Source: Parietaria judaica (Eukaryota; Streptophyta; Magnoliopsida; Rosales; Urticaceae). From it: DNA of 64,000 nucleotides. The notes beneath the pieces were generated by a model. It had not been told where the DNA came from and made no database searches. It was given only the letters and a program-made list of their open reading frames with translations. Position numbers and translations under genes: made by a program. The stretch's first letter is position 1; every line of letters begins with the position of its first letter. The stretch is from assembly GCA_954871525.1 (NCBI GenBank), contig OX940866.1:37088521-37152520 (forward strand), read 5' to 3'. This document shows positions 11,237-23,400 of the stretch, one piece after another.

Positions 11237-12240
11237 CTTCTTCTTCGTCTCGAAGTGTCTCCGTCGAATCGGAAGAGATAGAGAGAGAGAGAGGTTTATA
11301 GAGTCTGAAGGAAGGGGTACTCGCCAAGTCTTCGTATGATTAACTTGCTACCTACACAACACAACTAAACTATTCCCAATTTCCATCCAAGTCCTTTTTA
11401 GTTTTTAGATTATTAAAAATAAAAGTTAAGGCCCATTTATAAAATTTAAGGTCCATTGACTCAGGTCAAGGTCCATAAACTCAAATCCGAACTCATTAGG
11501 CGAAGCCCAGAAGACGAAGCCTTTAATACACAATCCGAGACCAAAGACTACCTCCAAGAAGCCGGTCTAGGCGACACGACAAGGTTACGGCAACCTCTGA
11601 TGGACACCGATGACCCCGCAAGACAACGACGCCCCTAATAAGCCCTCGACGACGACCTTGGAAGGATTTCGACTACCCTATGCGTCAAAGGCAACCTTAG
11701 AAGGTCCTCGTCTAGCCAATTAGCTTTGAGTTAGAACTTGACCCTGACCTAGTTTCGGGCCAAATTCTCTCGCCGGAGCTCGTCATACTTTTGATTTGGA
11801 ACTCGACCCGCATGAAACTTATGCGGTAATTTTGGCATTGCGGCATGCCCTTTATTCCGATTTGTCGTCGGCATGTCCATCGACAAGCGGTATACTCGTA
11901 AAATAAAAAATTCAAAACGACATCGGCTAGCGACATTTAACACCTTGGTTTTATCCGCTTGGTCATCTTTCTTTATACCATACCTCAAAGAAAGGAGAGA
12001 AGATCGAATTAACTCTGCTAAGGAATCGAAAGCACCCAATCCGGTAAGAGCATCAAATAGATTGTGCCTTCCCATCATCTATTGTCTCTAGTAGACACTA
12101 CCTCACATTTAAGCGTACAAAAAAAAAAATCTAGAAATAGAATTTAGTTTGGAAAACCAAATTACAAATTAAGTGCTTATACAAAAATTGTTTTCTTAAG
12201 AAATAAAATACGGGAAATATTGTACTACCGCAAGTGGTAG
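11237..12240. other. DDI1 5' flank and intergenic DNA
   Basis: Holds the DDI1 leader/promoter, with a short (GA)n at about 11278-11292. Beyond it is mixed-composition DNA (about 11430-12100) with scattered short open frames and no recognisable protein. It could be old repeat sequence, but I cannot define its ends. Confidence 0.45.
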
Positions 12241-12261
12241 GTGGTACCATTTGCGGGTGTT

Positions 12262-12677
12262 GATGTCAAGCACCACCTTAGTAAGGGTACTACCGATTTT
12301 ACGGTATTTTAAAATAATTTGGTAATTTTCTTGATTGATCCTTATCTCTCTCTTCTAAATTCTAAATTAGAATGCCTCACGTCACCACCGATTTAGTGTG
12401 CTTAATCTATAGTGGACTTTATTACCACCTTAGTAAGGGTAGGGTACTACCCATTTTAAGGTATTTTCAAATGATTAAGTAATTTTCTTTATTGATCCCC
12501 ATCTCTCTCTTCTAAATTCTAATGCCTCACAACATTACCATCGACTTAGTGGGCTTAATCACCACTTTCGTAAGTGTACTACCGATTTTACGATATTTTT
12601 AAATGATTAAGTGATTTTCTTGATTGATATTTGATACCCATATATCTCTTCTAAATTCTAAATTCTAATGCCTCACG
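12262..12677 (+). repeat. Tandem repeat of ~140 bp, three units, left part
   Basis: Units start near 12277, 12423 and 12562. They share CCACCTTAGTAAGGGTAC, a TTTTACG.TATTTT block, CTTGATTGAT, CTCTTCTAAATTCTAA, ATGCCTCAC and CTTAGTGGGCTTAAT. The third unit is cut at ATGCCTCACG by the solo LTR that follows. The array resumes at 14733. Confidence 0.85.
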
Positions 12678-14732
12678 TGTCGGACATGTGTCCTTAAACA
12701 AGTTGTCTTTTCCCTAATTGTAAAAGATTTTGACCAAAATTGTTGAATAAAAAATGTTACTTATTATAGTTTCTGGTAGAGTAAAATAGAATGTTTGTTC
12801 CATAGTTCATAAATGATGCAATTATGTTATTATTATCACAACCGAGTCAATGTGCGGAAGAATTAATAATCATAATAAATGAACTTAAAATGTCCGTGAC
12901 TTGATTAACTGAGTGGGAGCTCATTAATTGGATAAAGTCATTAATGTGACTAAGTGATATAATCTTATTCTAGATTAAGTGTGTGTGTGTCACACTCACT
13001 AGAAGTGCATTAAGTATGAAGCGACTTCATACTGGACTGGACCTGACTTAAACTCCGGAAGTTGTCATATAAGACTGTCACTGACAACTTGGAGTTGAGT
13101 CACTAGTAGATGATCAAATGGATATCCGATCTAAGTCCTAAGTGACCTCGAGCCTGGACTGTTGACTTGATTATTCTTTGATTTAACTGTTAAAGAACAC
13201 ATTTACTGTCGTTCCCAATGCTGCTATTTTGGGAACATGATAGTCAACAGATAAGGGTAGCTTGGTCATAGAAACGGACATCACATAGCTGTCTCCGGAG
13301 TTAAGATGATTCCCTTGATTGTTAGTGGTGAGAAATGAGAGGTACCCGTGCGCAACTTATGAATCGAAACCATAAGTGGGTTACTCACAATATTACTAAC
13401 TGAGTTAAGGATGAAAATGCAATGAGAGGCAAAACGGTAAAAACCGCCTGCTCGTGTGTGGATCATCAAGTGAAAGATCAATAACCCGAATTTGATTGTA
13501 TCAATGGACACTTTTCTATAAAGGGAATAATATATATTGTATCACTAGAGAGTGCAGCCTCGGGTTTATAGTGGAATAACACCGAGGTTTGACGAACCAC
13601 TAGCAGTTCGTTGGAGCTTCAGTGATACGGGTCCATGGTCCCCAGGATAGCTCCGGAACGGATGATACGTACGTGATTTAAAAATTTGATATGTTTTATC
13701 ATTTGTCGGGATTCATAAAACTAGAGTCTTTGTCAGACTTTGGAAGTTTTATTTTTGACGTGGCAAAAGTACCAAAATTTGGTGCTGGAAATTTAACTGA
13801 TAAAAGAAAGTTGAATTAGGATTTTTCATCAACTGAAAAGTTGTTGGAAATTAAATTCTAAGAAACTTTGCTTTTGGAACCGAGTCGTTTCTCCGTACGG
13901 TTTGTGATTTAGAGAATTTCCAAGTTTACGACCGTTTTCGTAAATATGTGAAATTTAATCACATGTCACAAATTTAAATGGTGGTGTTGCACCAGGACAT
14001 TTAATGTGTGATATTGAGATCAGAGGTTAATAATTTAATTTAATTATTTGGATTCAATCTTGGCCATTGGTTTGGAGTGATTAATTATATTTGCCCATTA
14101 TAGAATTCAAAATTTATGCATGGAAGCTTCCCTTATTGGCTACTCCATGAGCCTATAAATACAAGACTCATTCTACACATTCACACACCTTCCCCAGAGC
14201 AAGAATTCGATCCCTCTCTCTCTCTAGAGTCTGCGAATTTCTTAGCCTCTGATCTCTCTTTTCTGGTTCGGCTTAGTGAGACGTTGTTCTACGAAAGCTT
14301 TAAAAGAACCATCAGTTAAAGTTTTTGCGACGGAGTCCTGCTGGCGAAGCCCACGCTTCGGTACGAGGAGTCCAGGAGAATATCCCGAAAGATCACGGGA
14401 GTTTCTCTCAGAATCGGCGAAACCCTGCCCAGTTCAAAATGCGCAGCCGAAATCGTCATCACCTGAGGTACGACCTTATGCATTGGGTCAATAAATGCAA
14501 ACCTTTATTTATTTCCTATAGACTTTATTATTAATAATGAATTTATGAAAATTTAAATTAGTAATAATTTATCAGATCTTGATTTTTGGTTATTATCCGA
14601 TGTTCAAATCGTTGTACAGGTAATAAGTTTTTCCGCTTTAAATATTTTTTAAATGTTACTCGTACGGCTTGACGACATAAATCGTGATAATATTATCGGG
14701 AAACGTAATGAACTTCCCAACACTTCCCAACA
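12678..14732 (+). mobile_element. Solo LTR (2,055 bp) inserted into the ~140-bp tandem array
   Basis: Starts TGTCGGACATG and ends CTTCCCAACA (TG...CA). The 5-bp TSD tcacg lies at 12673-12677 and 14733-14737. The flanks join into an uninterrupted copy of the tandem repeat (ATGCCTCACG + TCACCAACGACTTAG), which independently confirms both ends. A TATA-like CTATAAATA lies at 14153-14161, followed by a CT-rich leader, consistent with the U3/R border of an LTR. No gag-pol and no second copy are present. Confidence 0.8.
14153..14161 (+). promoter_or_regulatory. TATA box of the solo LTR
   Basis: CTATAAATA followed about 60 bp later by a CCCTCTCTCTCTC tract, the usual arrangement at the transcription start of an LTR. 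It implies that the LTR reads on the plus strand. Confidence 0.5.
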
Positions 14733-14894
14733 TCACGTCACCAACGACTTAGTGGGCTTAATGACCACCTTCGCAAGGGTACCGATTTTACGATATTTTT
14801 AAATGATTAAGTAATTCTCTTGATTGATCCTCATCTTTCTCTTCTAAATTCTAAATTCTAATGCCTCACGTCACCACCGACTTAGTGGGCTTAG
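14733..14894 (+). repeat. Tandem repeat of ~140 bp, right part
   Basis: Continuation of the array at 12262-12677 after the solo LTR: TCACGTCACCAACGACTTAG, then one full unit with ACCACCTTCGCAAGGGTACC, TTTTACGATATTTTT, TTGATTGATCC, ATGCCTCACGTCACCACC and CTTAGTGGGCTTAG. Confidence 0.8.
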
Positions 14895-15452
14895 TGTCAC
14901 GTGATTAAGTTTTAGTCTTACTCGTAAGCCCTCGTGCGGAACTTAGCTTCACTCCCCCGAGCTACTAAGTTAGCCTAACCCGAATCCTCTACGCAAAGCC
15001 TTTGAAGAACACTCAAACTCACACAAAGACAAGAGATATTAGTTTGGAGAGATTGGTTTAGAAAGGGAAAGTTTAGTGAGAGAAACTCTAGATTAAATTT
15101 CTTGGATGATTAACAAACGAAGGAGCCCCACCTTTGTATAGGCTTCATAGATTACAATGGATGACTAGGAATGATTTAATTAATGGCTAAGATTAAATCT
15201 CTAGATAATTCTATACTATTTTACTAACTCTAGAAACCTTTACACATAACTAGGACTTCCTAGAATGCTTTAGAAACTCTCCATCGTTTAGGTTTCATAT
15301 CTTTCTAGAGTACTCTAGACAAGTCTAGAATACTGCACACCATTCTCCATCCTTCAAGAATAATGTAGGTTATTCTTGAGAAATCTGGAGACTTCCTATA
15401 TAAACCTCCCTAAAATGCGCCTTTCCAAATGGAGAACGCGCGGGACGTGACA
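14895..15452 (-). mobile_element. Candidate short solo LTR (558 bp)
   Basis: The block begins TGTCACGTGATTAAG and ends CGGGACGTGACA, so its tips form TGTCACGT...ACGTGACA. On the minus strand it has GGTTTATATAGGAAG near the 5' end, a plausible TATA box. No convincing 5-bp TSD is seen (cttag and ttatg flank it), so the end points and class are uncertain. Confidence 0.4.
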
Positions 15453-15584
15453 TTATGGTGTGTTTGTTTGGACTTAATGAACATCTGAATCGTAATGGTT
15501 CAGATTTAGAGTTATTAAGATTTTTTTTTTCATTTATACATCTGGATGAGTCTGACTAACCTCTTTTTTAGCTAGATTATTGGT

Positions 15585-16546
15585 AGTGTTTGGAAGCGTT
15601 TTCCATTTTCATTTTATGTTTGCATTTTTTATTTTTTCAAACAGCTTTATAAAAACGTTTTGAAAAAGTGATTGGTTACAATTTTGATTAACTGTTTTTT
15701 GAAAAAGAAAACTAAAACTGTGTTTGGTTTATTTTTTTTTGTATTTAGTTTTGCTTTCTATTATTATTGTCAAAAAGTTAAAAAAAAAAGGTTGGTTTAA
15801 TTTTTTTAGTTAAAAAAATCATTTGCAATTAATTAAAACCATCTGTAAAATTATATGTACACATACATTATACACTTTTTTATACATAATATACCTCTGT
15901 TTACACTATACATAATATTCAATTATTCAATATTATAAAATTATGATACGTAATATCATACGTCTTTGTTTACAAATAAACTATTATGCAATCAATAACA
16001 TTATACACTTGAAACATACAAACTATAATCCAATCAATAACATTATGCACTTTATTCATATAAAATTACAAACTATTATGGAATACTATACACCTCTGTG
16101 ATATTATGTTATTAAACATAGTATGTAAATTACTAATTATGTATAATTATATATACATAATTATAATAATATATGTAAGTATTTATAATATCACCTTTGT
16201 ATATTATGTAACATATATTATACAGTGTTACATACATATATATCATTATTCTTCATAATACATATAATATATAATATTCCATATTTAATGCACGATATAA
16301 GAGGTAGAAGAAAGAAAAATTAAAATTAAAATTAAGAAATATGAGGTAACAATGACATGTAAGGTAGATGAGAAAATAAAAACATCTTTTAGGTGTTTTC
16401 ATTTTGCAAGCAAAAGTAAGTAAAATCAAAATGCATTTTGTAAAAATATTTTATGAAAAAAATAATCAATCATGTTTTTAAGAGTATATTCCACAGGAAT
16501 CTTTTCCCAAAACACAAAATGCTTTTGGAAAATGCTTCCAAACACT
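15585..16546. mobile_element. MITE-like non-autonomous DNA transposon (962 bp)
   Basis: 21-bp terminal inverted repeats with one mismatch: AGTGTTTGGAAGCGTTTTCC at the left (15585-15605) and its near-complement at the right (16526-16546). The interior is very AT-rich and non-coding. The class is unclear (hAT or PIF/Harbinger) because I could not find a clean TSD. Confidence 0.65.
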
Positions 16547-17461
16547 TTTCTCTCCCCTTAATTACTCTTTTTTTTTTTCACTTTCTTCTTCTACTTTTTC
16601 AATTTAACATGCTATTCATGTATATTATTTTATTTATCTCTTCTACACAATACTTCTAAACTCCATGACTTTTTTTTTACAAATCTCCAATTGATTCATA
16701 AAAAATACCATTGGAAAAGCTGTCAACGAGATGAATCCAGTGATGAATGGGAATATATAGTTTTGACGCTTTAAAAAAAAAAATTGAATTTATAATAAAA
16801 AGATGTTAAAATATACATTATTAATATTAATAAATTATATTATTACGTTCGTAAAATAAAAGATATTAAAATATATTAACGTTCATTTTTAAAAATATTA
16901 CATATATATTCTTATTTTTATTCATATATTTATAAATTTATTAATATTAATAAAGTAAATAATTATTAAAATAAATATACATGTAATGGTTCGATGATAG
17001 AATAACATATAACTAATTTTAATTCTATATTTGTATTGTTCTTAAAATAATTATTATCTATCAATGACTATATATTAAAATTTAATTATGTCAATTATGC
17101 ATTCTATTCTTACACTGAATATATTTAGTAATATGAGAGTGCATTGTAACCTTGACCGATAGCACAATTTTATTAAAAAAAAAATTAATTGTAAAAAAAT
17201 GCATCGAAGCCAACATTGAGATCTTTAAAAAAATTAAGTTTACATGTACTCATTACAAGATATATTATCACGGTAATAACAACAGACACTATTGGTCGTA
17301 GGCACAATCGACCAAGATTATATATATACGCAATTTTTGCGTCTCAAGGGATTGAACTTAAGACTTCATGAAGAGTCATATTGCAGTGGAAGGAATTAAC
17401 ACTAGGCAAATAAGCTTGGTTATAATAATAATAATAATTATAAATTATAATTAAGGTTTTA
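16547..17461. other. AT-rich intergenic DNA
   Basis: Highly AT-rich, with no supported reading frame or ordered repeat. Confidence 0.55.
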
Positions 17462-17469
17462 TTCACAAA

Positions 17470-17575
17470 GGGGAACTTCAATAAATATGCTCGGTTGAGT
17501 AAGTAAGAACGAAAAAGTACCCGTTTTTAATAAGTTACAAATCTATTCCTCAATCTCATTTTTAACCCAAACCCA
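17470..17575 (+). repeat. Left terminal inverted repeat of the 12-kb element
   Basis: Starts GGGGAACTTCAATAAATATG. Pairs with 29324-29428 at roughly 75-80% identity by eye. Confidence 0.75.
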
Positions 17576-17919
17576 TAGTTAAACTAACCAACCCAAACCC
17601 TCTCCCTTCCTCTCTCCTTCATTCCCCTCATTTCAGCAAAAGAAAAGAAAAATCAAAATAGGGCTCGAAGAACCCAGCTCGACGCTCCCTCGCCGACGAA
17701 ACAACCCACCTCGCTCGAAACTCAGGCAACCAACCCTCGCCCCTCAAGAAACTCAGGCGACGTCGCCATCGCCATCGCCGACGAAACCCAGGTGACGCTG
17801 CCCAGATCGCCCTCGCCGACGAAACCCCGCAACCCACCGGGCTCGAAACTCAGGCAACCCTCTCCATTGTTTGTGCACGACGAAACCTAAGTTTGTGGCT
17901 TGATTTTGTTAGTTTTAGG

Positions 17920-18155
17920 GATTGATTTTGTTCGCCTGTAAGATCCTGATTCAAGCAGTTCGAGAGGAGCTTCTCGTTGTTGGAAATGGTGAGCGAGGTC
18001 ACCTTCGAGACCAAGCCTCCGAGGGATTCGAGCGACTGGCATGCGGAGATCGCAAGCTTCGTCAGGGATGGGAAGGTACGATCGGTGAATTTGACGTTTA
18101 GGTTTGGGCATTCTTCGAATCCGAGTTCTTCGACAATTGGGAAAGTTAGGGTTTG
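17920..18155 (-). pseudogene. Leucine-rich-repeat fragment, NB-LRR resistance-gene type
   Basis: Minus-strand frame reading LTFPIVEELGFEECPNLNVK, then TFPSLTKLAISACQSLESLG and VTSLTISNNEKLL. The L..L.I..C..L..L spacing is that of the irregular LRRs in CC-NB-LRR proteins. About 80 codons are recognisable, with no NB-ARC and no start. It lies within the 12-kb TIR element, just inside the left end, and is probably captured. A plus-strand open frame overlaps it (17977-18171), and I consider that the shadow. Confidence 0.55.
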
Positions 18156-18571
18156 CGCTCTACTTGTTTGAAGAATTGACTGAGAGAGTCTGATATATGA
18201 ATTTTGTGCTTTATTCAAACTCCAGGATAGTATGTATGACTATGGTCATTATTGAAACTTCAAATCTTTGATTTCAAATCATTACCGGGTTCGAGCGAAT
18301 TGAAAGCGTGTTAGTTCGGTTCAATCTAATTAAGCGCCCGCTTGTCTTCTTTGGTGCTCTGTCGAGTAAGAGAACATATTGATGCAACACGTAGATTGAT
18401 CGATTCGGTTGAAAACCGTTAGTTGCTTTCGGTTTTGGATGGGTCATTTTCTCGAGATATCGATTGTTTTAGAGTTATTGTTTTGACGTTAATCGTCTGT
18501 TATTTTTGTTGATAGTAAAGAACACTCGGTTTTCATCTAGTTGCAATTTTTCTGACACGTTCTTCCAACAG

Positions 18572-18660
18572 TGATGACGAATACGGAGATGGTCCCGCTG
18601 CAGCACACCGGTGGAGCGACGCCACGCCACGACGACTCCGACTCTGACCCACGGAGATAT
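18572..18660 (+). pseudogene. Exon-like segment of unknown origin
   Basis: An open stretch preceded by a pyrimidine-rich acceptor (TTCTTCCAACAG) and followed by a donor (ATATGTAAGC). It reads MVPLQHTGGATPRHDDSDSD and onward to RRY. I do not recognise the protein. Its position inside the TIR element suggests another captured exon. Chance splice-like signals are possible. Confidence 0.35.
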
Positions 18661-19383
18661 GTAAGCAGGCCTTTAATCTCGGACACGGTTGAAAATGAGG
18701 ATGGAAAACAACAGACTTATTACACGGTCTCTTTTTTGTGTGTCTTCATTTAATAGTAATTGTAAATAATGAGTTCTAGTGCATTTGGTTCTAAAACAGT
18801 GCAAAATTTGTGGTTAAAATAACATATTCGAAGGCGTATCCATTGGTCGTTTTTAGCACTTCAAGTGTGTGTACGTCGTTTGCTTCTTACATATCGATTT
18901 AATTTTTCAATTACAGTGCTTGATCATTTGGGTTCGATAAAGGTTTAAGCATCAGTGTTTTCATTTCTTATTTTTGCTCTGCTTAAGGTTTTTACATTGT
19001 TTGGTGCTTGGTCATTCATGGTTTGAGATACGCGTACATTTTACCCACAAAAATTGTGTCAATGGTTTTCAAAACTACGTAACTTTTGAAACCCAGAAAC
19101 TGTGTAAGTCAATATCAAAATCGGTCCAAATTGAGGCAAAAAACTGTATAACCAATATTTCGTACTTTCCAAAGTGCCTACAAAGATGCACAAAACAACC
19201 ATTTTTTATGTTAAAAATTGTCTAACTAAATATAGACTTGTAATTGTCTAAAGCTTTTTCCGAAACCTAAAAATTGTCGAAGACAATACAAAAAACGGTA
19301 CAATATGAGGCAAAAAACGGTCTAGCCAATATTTCACACTTTGCGTAATTTCCCAGTTCTTGAACTGTTTTAAATTTTGTTAC

Positions 19384-22300
19384 ACAGTTTTAAATTCGCT
19401 TTGCACAGTTTTGCACTTGAGGGTTAACAGTTTTTTGTCCCTGTTTTGCACGAAATAAAATTAATCTTTAAGGGTAAAAAAAAAATGTACAGTTTGAAAC
19501 TCACTTTACACAGTTTCCTCCTACGGGGTGAACAATTTTTCGTGTACAATTTTGCGTAATAAAATTTTGTTACACAGTTTGAAATTCGCTTTGCACAGTT
19601 TTGGTCTTGAGGGTTAACAGTTTTTTTCCCTGTTTATTACGAAATAAAATTAATCTTTAAGGGTAAAAAAAAAATGTACAGTTTGAAAATCGCTTTGCAC
19701 AGTTTTGGTCTTGAGGGTTAACAGTTTTTTGTCCCTGTTTATTACGAAATAAAATTAATCTTTAAGGGTAAAAAAAAATGTACAGTTTGAAAATCGCTCT
19801 GCACAGTTTCCTCCTAGAGGGTGAACAATTTTTCGTGTACAATTTTGCGTGAAAAAAATTTGTTACACAGTTTGAAAATCGCTTTGCACAGTTTTGGTCT
19901 TGAGGGTTAACAGTTTTTTGTCCCTGTTTTGCACGAAATAAAATTAATCTTTAAGGGTAAAAAAAAAATGTACAGTTTGAAAATCGCTCTGCACAGTTTT
20001 GGTCTTGAGGGTTAACAGTTTTTTGTCCCTGTTTATTACGAAATAAAATTAATCTTTAAGGGTAAAAAAAAAATGTACAGTTTGAAAATCGCTTTGCACA
20101 GTTTTGGTCTTGATGGTTAACAGTTTTTTGTCCCTGTTTATTACGAAATAAAATTAATCTTTAAGGGTAAAAAAAAAATGTACAGTTTGAAAATCGCTCT
20201 GCACAGTTTCCTCCTAGAGGGTGAACAATTTTTCGTGTACAATTTTGCGTGAAAAAATTTTGTTACACAGTTTGAAAATCGCTTTGCACAGTTTTGGTCT
20301 TGAGGGTTAACAGTTTTTTGTCCCTGTTTATTACGAAATAAAATTAATCTTTAAGGGTAAAAAAAAATGTACAGTTTGAAAATCGCTCTGCACAGTTTCC
20401 TCCTAGAGGGTGAACAATTTTTCGTGTACAATTTTGCGTGAAAAAATTTTGTTACACAGTTTGAAAATCGCTTTGCACAGTTTTGGTCTTGAGGGTTAAC
20501 AGTTTTTTGTCCCTGTTTATTACGAAATAAAATTAATCTTTAAGGGTAAAAAAAAATGTACAGTTTGAAAATCGCTCTGCACAGTTTCCTCCTAGAGGGT
20601 GAACAATTTTTCGTGTACAATTTTGCGTGAAAAAAATTTGTTACACAGTTTGAAAATCGCTTTGCACAGTTTTGGTCTTGAGGGTTAACAGTTTTTTGTC
20701 CCTGTTTTGCACGAAATAAAATTAATCTTTAAGGGTAAAAAAAAAATGTACAGTTTGAAAATCGCTCTGCACAGTTTCCTCCTAGAGGGTGAACAATTTT
20801 TCGTGTACAATTTTGCGTGAAAAAATTTTGTTACACAGTTTGAAAATCGCTTTGCACAGTTTTGGTCTTGAGGGTTAACAGTTTTTTGTCCCTGTTTATT
20901 ACGAAATAAAATTAATCTTTAAGGGTAAAAAAAATGTACAGTTTGAAAATCGCTCTGCACAGTTTCCTCCTAGAGGGTGAACAGTTTTTCGTGTACAATT
21001 TTGCGTGAAAAAATTTTGTTACACAGTTTGAAAATCGCTTTGCACAGTTTTGGTCTTGAGGGTTAACAGTTTTTTGTCCCTGTTTATTACGAAATAAAAT
21101 TAATCTTTAAGGGTAAAAAAAAATGTACAGTTTGAAAATCGCTCTGCACAGTTTCCTCCTAGAGGGTGAACAATTTTTCGTGTACAATTTTGCGTGAAAA
21201 AATTTTGTTACACAGTTTGAAAATCGCTTTGCACAGTTTTGGTCTTGAGGGTTAACAGTTTTTTGTCCCTGTTTATTACGAAATAAAATTAATCTTTAAG
21301 GGTAAAAAAAAAATGTACAGTTTGAAAATCGCTCTGCACAGTTTCCTCCTAGAGGGTGAACAATTTTTCGTGTACAATTTTGCGTGAAAAAATTTTGTTA
21401 CACAGTTTGAAAATCGCTTTGCACAGTTTTGGTCTTGAGGGTTAACAGTTTTTTGTCCCTGTTTTGCACGAAATAAAATTAATCTTTAAGGGTAAAAAAA
21501 AAATGTACAGTTTGAAAATCGCTCTGCACAGTTTCCTCCTAGAGGGTGAACAATTTTTCGTGTACAATTTTGCGTGAAAAAATTTTGTTACACAGTTTGA
21601 AAATCGCTTTGCACAGTTTTGGTCTTGAGGGTTAACAGTTTTTTGTCCCTGTTTATTACGAAATAAAATTAATCTTTAAGGGTAAAAAAAAATGTACAGT
21701 TTGAAAATCGCTCTGCACAGTTTCCTCCTAGAGGGTGAACAATTTTTCGTGTACAATTTTGCGTGAAAAATTTTTGTTACACAGTTTGAAAATCGCTTTG
21801 CACAGTTTTGGTCTCGAGGGTTAACAGTTTTTTGTCCTTGTTTTGCACGGAATAAAATTAATCTTTAAGGGTAAAAAAAAATGTACAGTTTGAAATTCGC
21901 TTTGCACAGTTTTGGTCTCCAGGGTTAACAGTTATTTTTCCCTGTTTTGCACAGTTTTTTAGTCACACAGTTTGAAATTTAGTTTGCACAGTTTTGGTCT
22001 GTAGGTTTAACAGTTTTTTGTCCCTGTTTATTACGAAATAAATTTAATCCTTAAGGGTAAAAAAAAAATGTACAGTTTGAAAATCGCTTTACACAGTTTC
22101 CCACTAGAGGGTGAACAATTTTTCGTATACAATTTTGCGTGATAAAATTTAGTCACACAGTTTGAAATTTAGTTTGCACAGTTTTGGTCTTGATGGTTAA
22201 CAGTTTTTTGTCCCTGTTTATTACGAAATAAATTTAATACTTAAGGGTAAAAAAAAAATGTACAGTTTGAAAATCGCTTTACACAGTTTCCCACTAGAGG

Positions 22301-22830
22301 GTGAACAATTTTTCGTATACAATTTTGCGTGATAAAATTTAGTTACACAGTTTGAAATTCGCTTTACACAGTTTTGGTCTTGCGGGTTAACAGTTTTTTG
22401 TCCCTGTTTATTACGAAATAAATTTAATCCTTAAGGGTAAAAAAAAAATGTACAGTTTGAAAATCGCTTTACACAGTTTCCCACTAGAGGGTGAACAATT
22501 TTTCGTATACAATTTTGCGTGATAAAATTTAGTTACAAAGTTTGAAATTCGCTTTACACAGTTTTGGTCTTGCGGGTTAACAGTTTTTTGTCCCTGTTTA
22601 TTACGAAATAAATTTAATCTTTAAGGGTGAAAAAAAAATGTACAGTTTTAAAATCGGTTTACACAGTTTTCTCCTAGAGGGTGAACAATTTTTCGTATAC
22701 AATTTTGCGTAATAAAATTTAGTTACACAATTTTGCGTAATAAAAAAAATGTACAGTTTTAAAATCCACTTCAACAGTTTTCTCCTTCAGGGTGTACAGT
22801 TTTTCCTATACAATTTTACGGGATATAAAT
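19384..22830 (+). repeat. Minisatellite array, 188-190-bp unit, about 18 units
   Basis: Full units start TGTACAGTTTGAAAATCGCT at 20179, 20369, 20557, 20747, 20935 and onward (spacing 188-190 bp). Each contains CACAGTTTCCTCCTAGAGGG, ACAATTTTTCGTGTACAATT, TTACACAGTTTGAAAATCGC, TTGAGGGTTAACAGTTTTTT and ATTAATCTTTAAGGGTAAAA. Within a unit the core ACAGTTTGAAAATCGCT.TG recurs twice, so the 190-bp unit is itself built from older sub-repeats. Some early units (19580-19790 and around 20000) lack the CCTCCTAGAGGG part. Units beyond about 21950 form a diverged subfamily (CCCACTAGAGGG, TTTACACAG). No reading frame crosses it. Confidence 0.95.
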
Positions 22831-23316
22831 TAGTGTTGGGGGACAACAGTTTATTAACCATATTTATTCAACAAAAAACATGAAATAAATTTAATCTTTC
22901 AAACTTTTTAAAAAAAGCATTAGACAAATAAAAAGAAACATGGAAACAACCATACTAATGTCATAAAATATAGTAGCTTCACACAAATAAAAAGCATACG
23001 AATATCAAAGTTTTAACACTTTCTAAAAATAAAAAAGAAACATCACACCAATGCACGAGCCTTGCATGATGCACGGTTATGGCCACGGTCTTCCGCCTTT
23101 CTTTTTCGATTTCTTTTACGAACGTCCCGCTCTTACAATTTTTTAGGGCAGCCCCACGTGTATGCCTTCAATTCATTCGGAAGATCCCCAATCAAACCCT
23201 AAGCTAATACCCGAAATCAAACCCTAACCTAATAACCGCAAATCAAGCTCGTCCACGACATGACGTTTATGTTATTCATTTCATCGAACAGCTTTTGGGC
23301 ACTAATTAAACCCCCA

Positions 23317-23368
23317 CGGCAAGGACATCCTCCAAATATCTCTTGGCCTTGATCAAAGGAAGCTTCCT
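23317..23368 (-). pseudogene. Captured ribosomal protein L17 (uL22) exon, 3' part
   Basis: The minus strand reads on from 28313 into LPLIKAKRYLEDVLA, a conserved block of cytosolic L17/uL22, up to about 23317, after which similarity stops. The LINE insertion separates it from the 5' part at 28313-28340. An Asn-to-Ile change (usually LPLNKAKRY) lies in the duplicated target site. Confidence 0.7.
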
Positions 23369-23400
23369 TTTTTTTTTGAAAGCAATTTGATTTCATTCAA

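Noticed and set aside
19384..22830. CRISPR-like or centromeric satellite
   Set aside because: Units are contiguous with no unique spacers. The array is only 3.4 kb and lies inside a transposon between genes, not at a centromere as far as this window shows.
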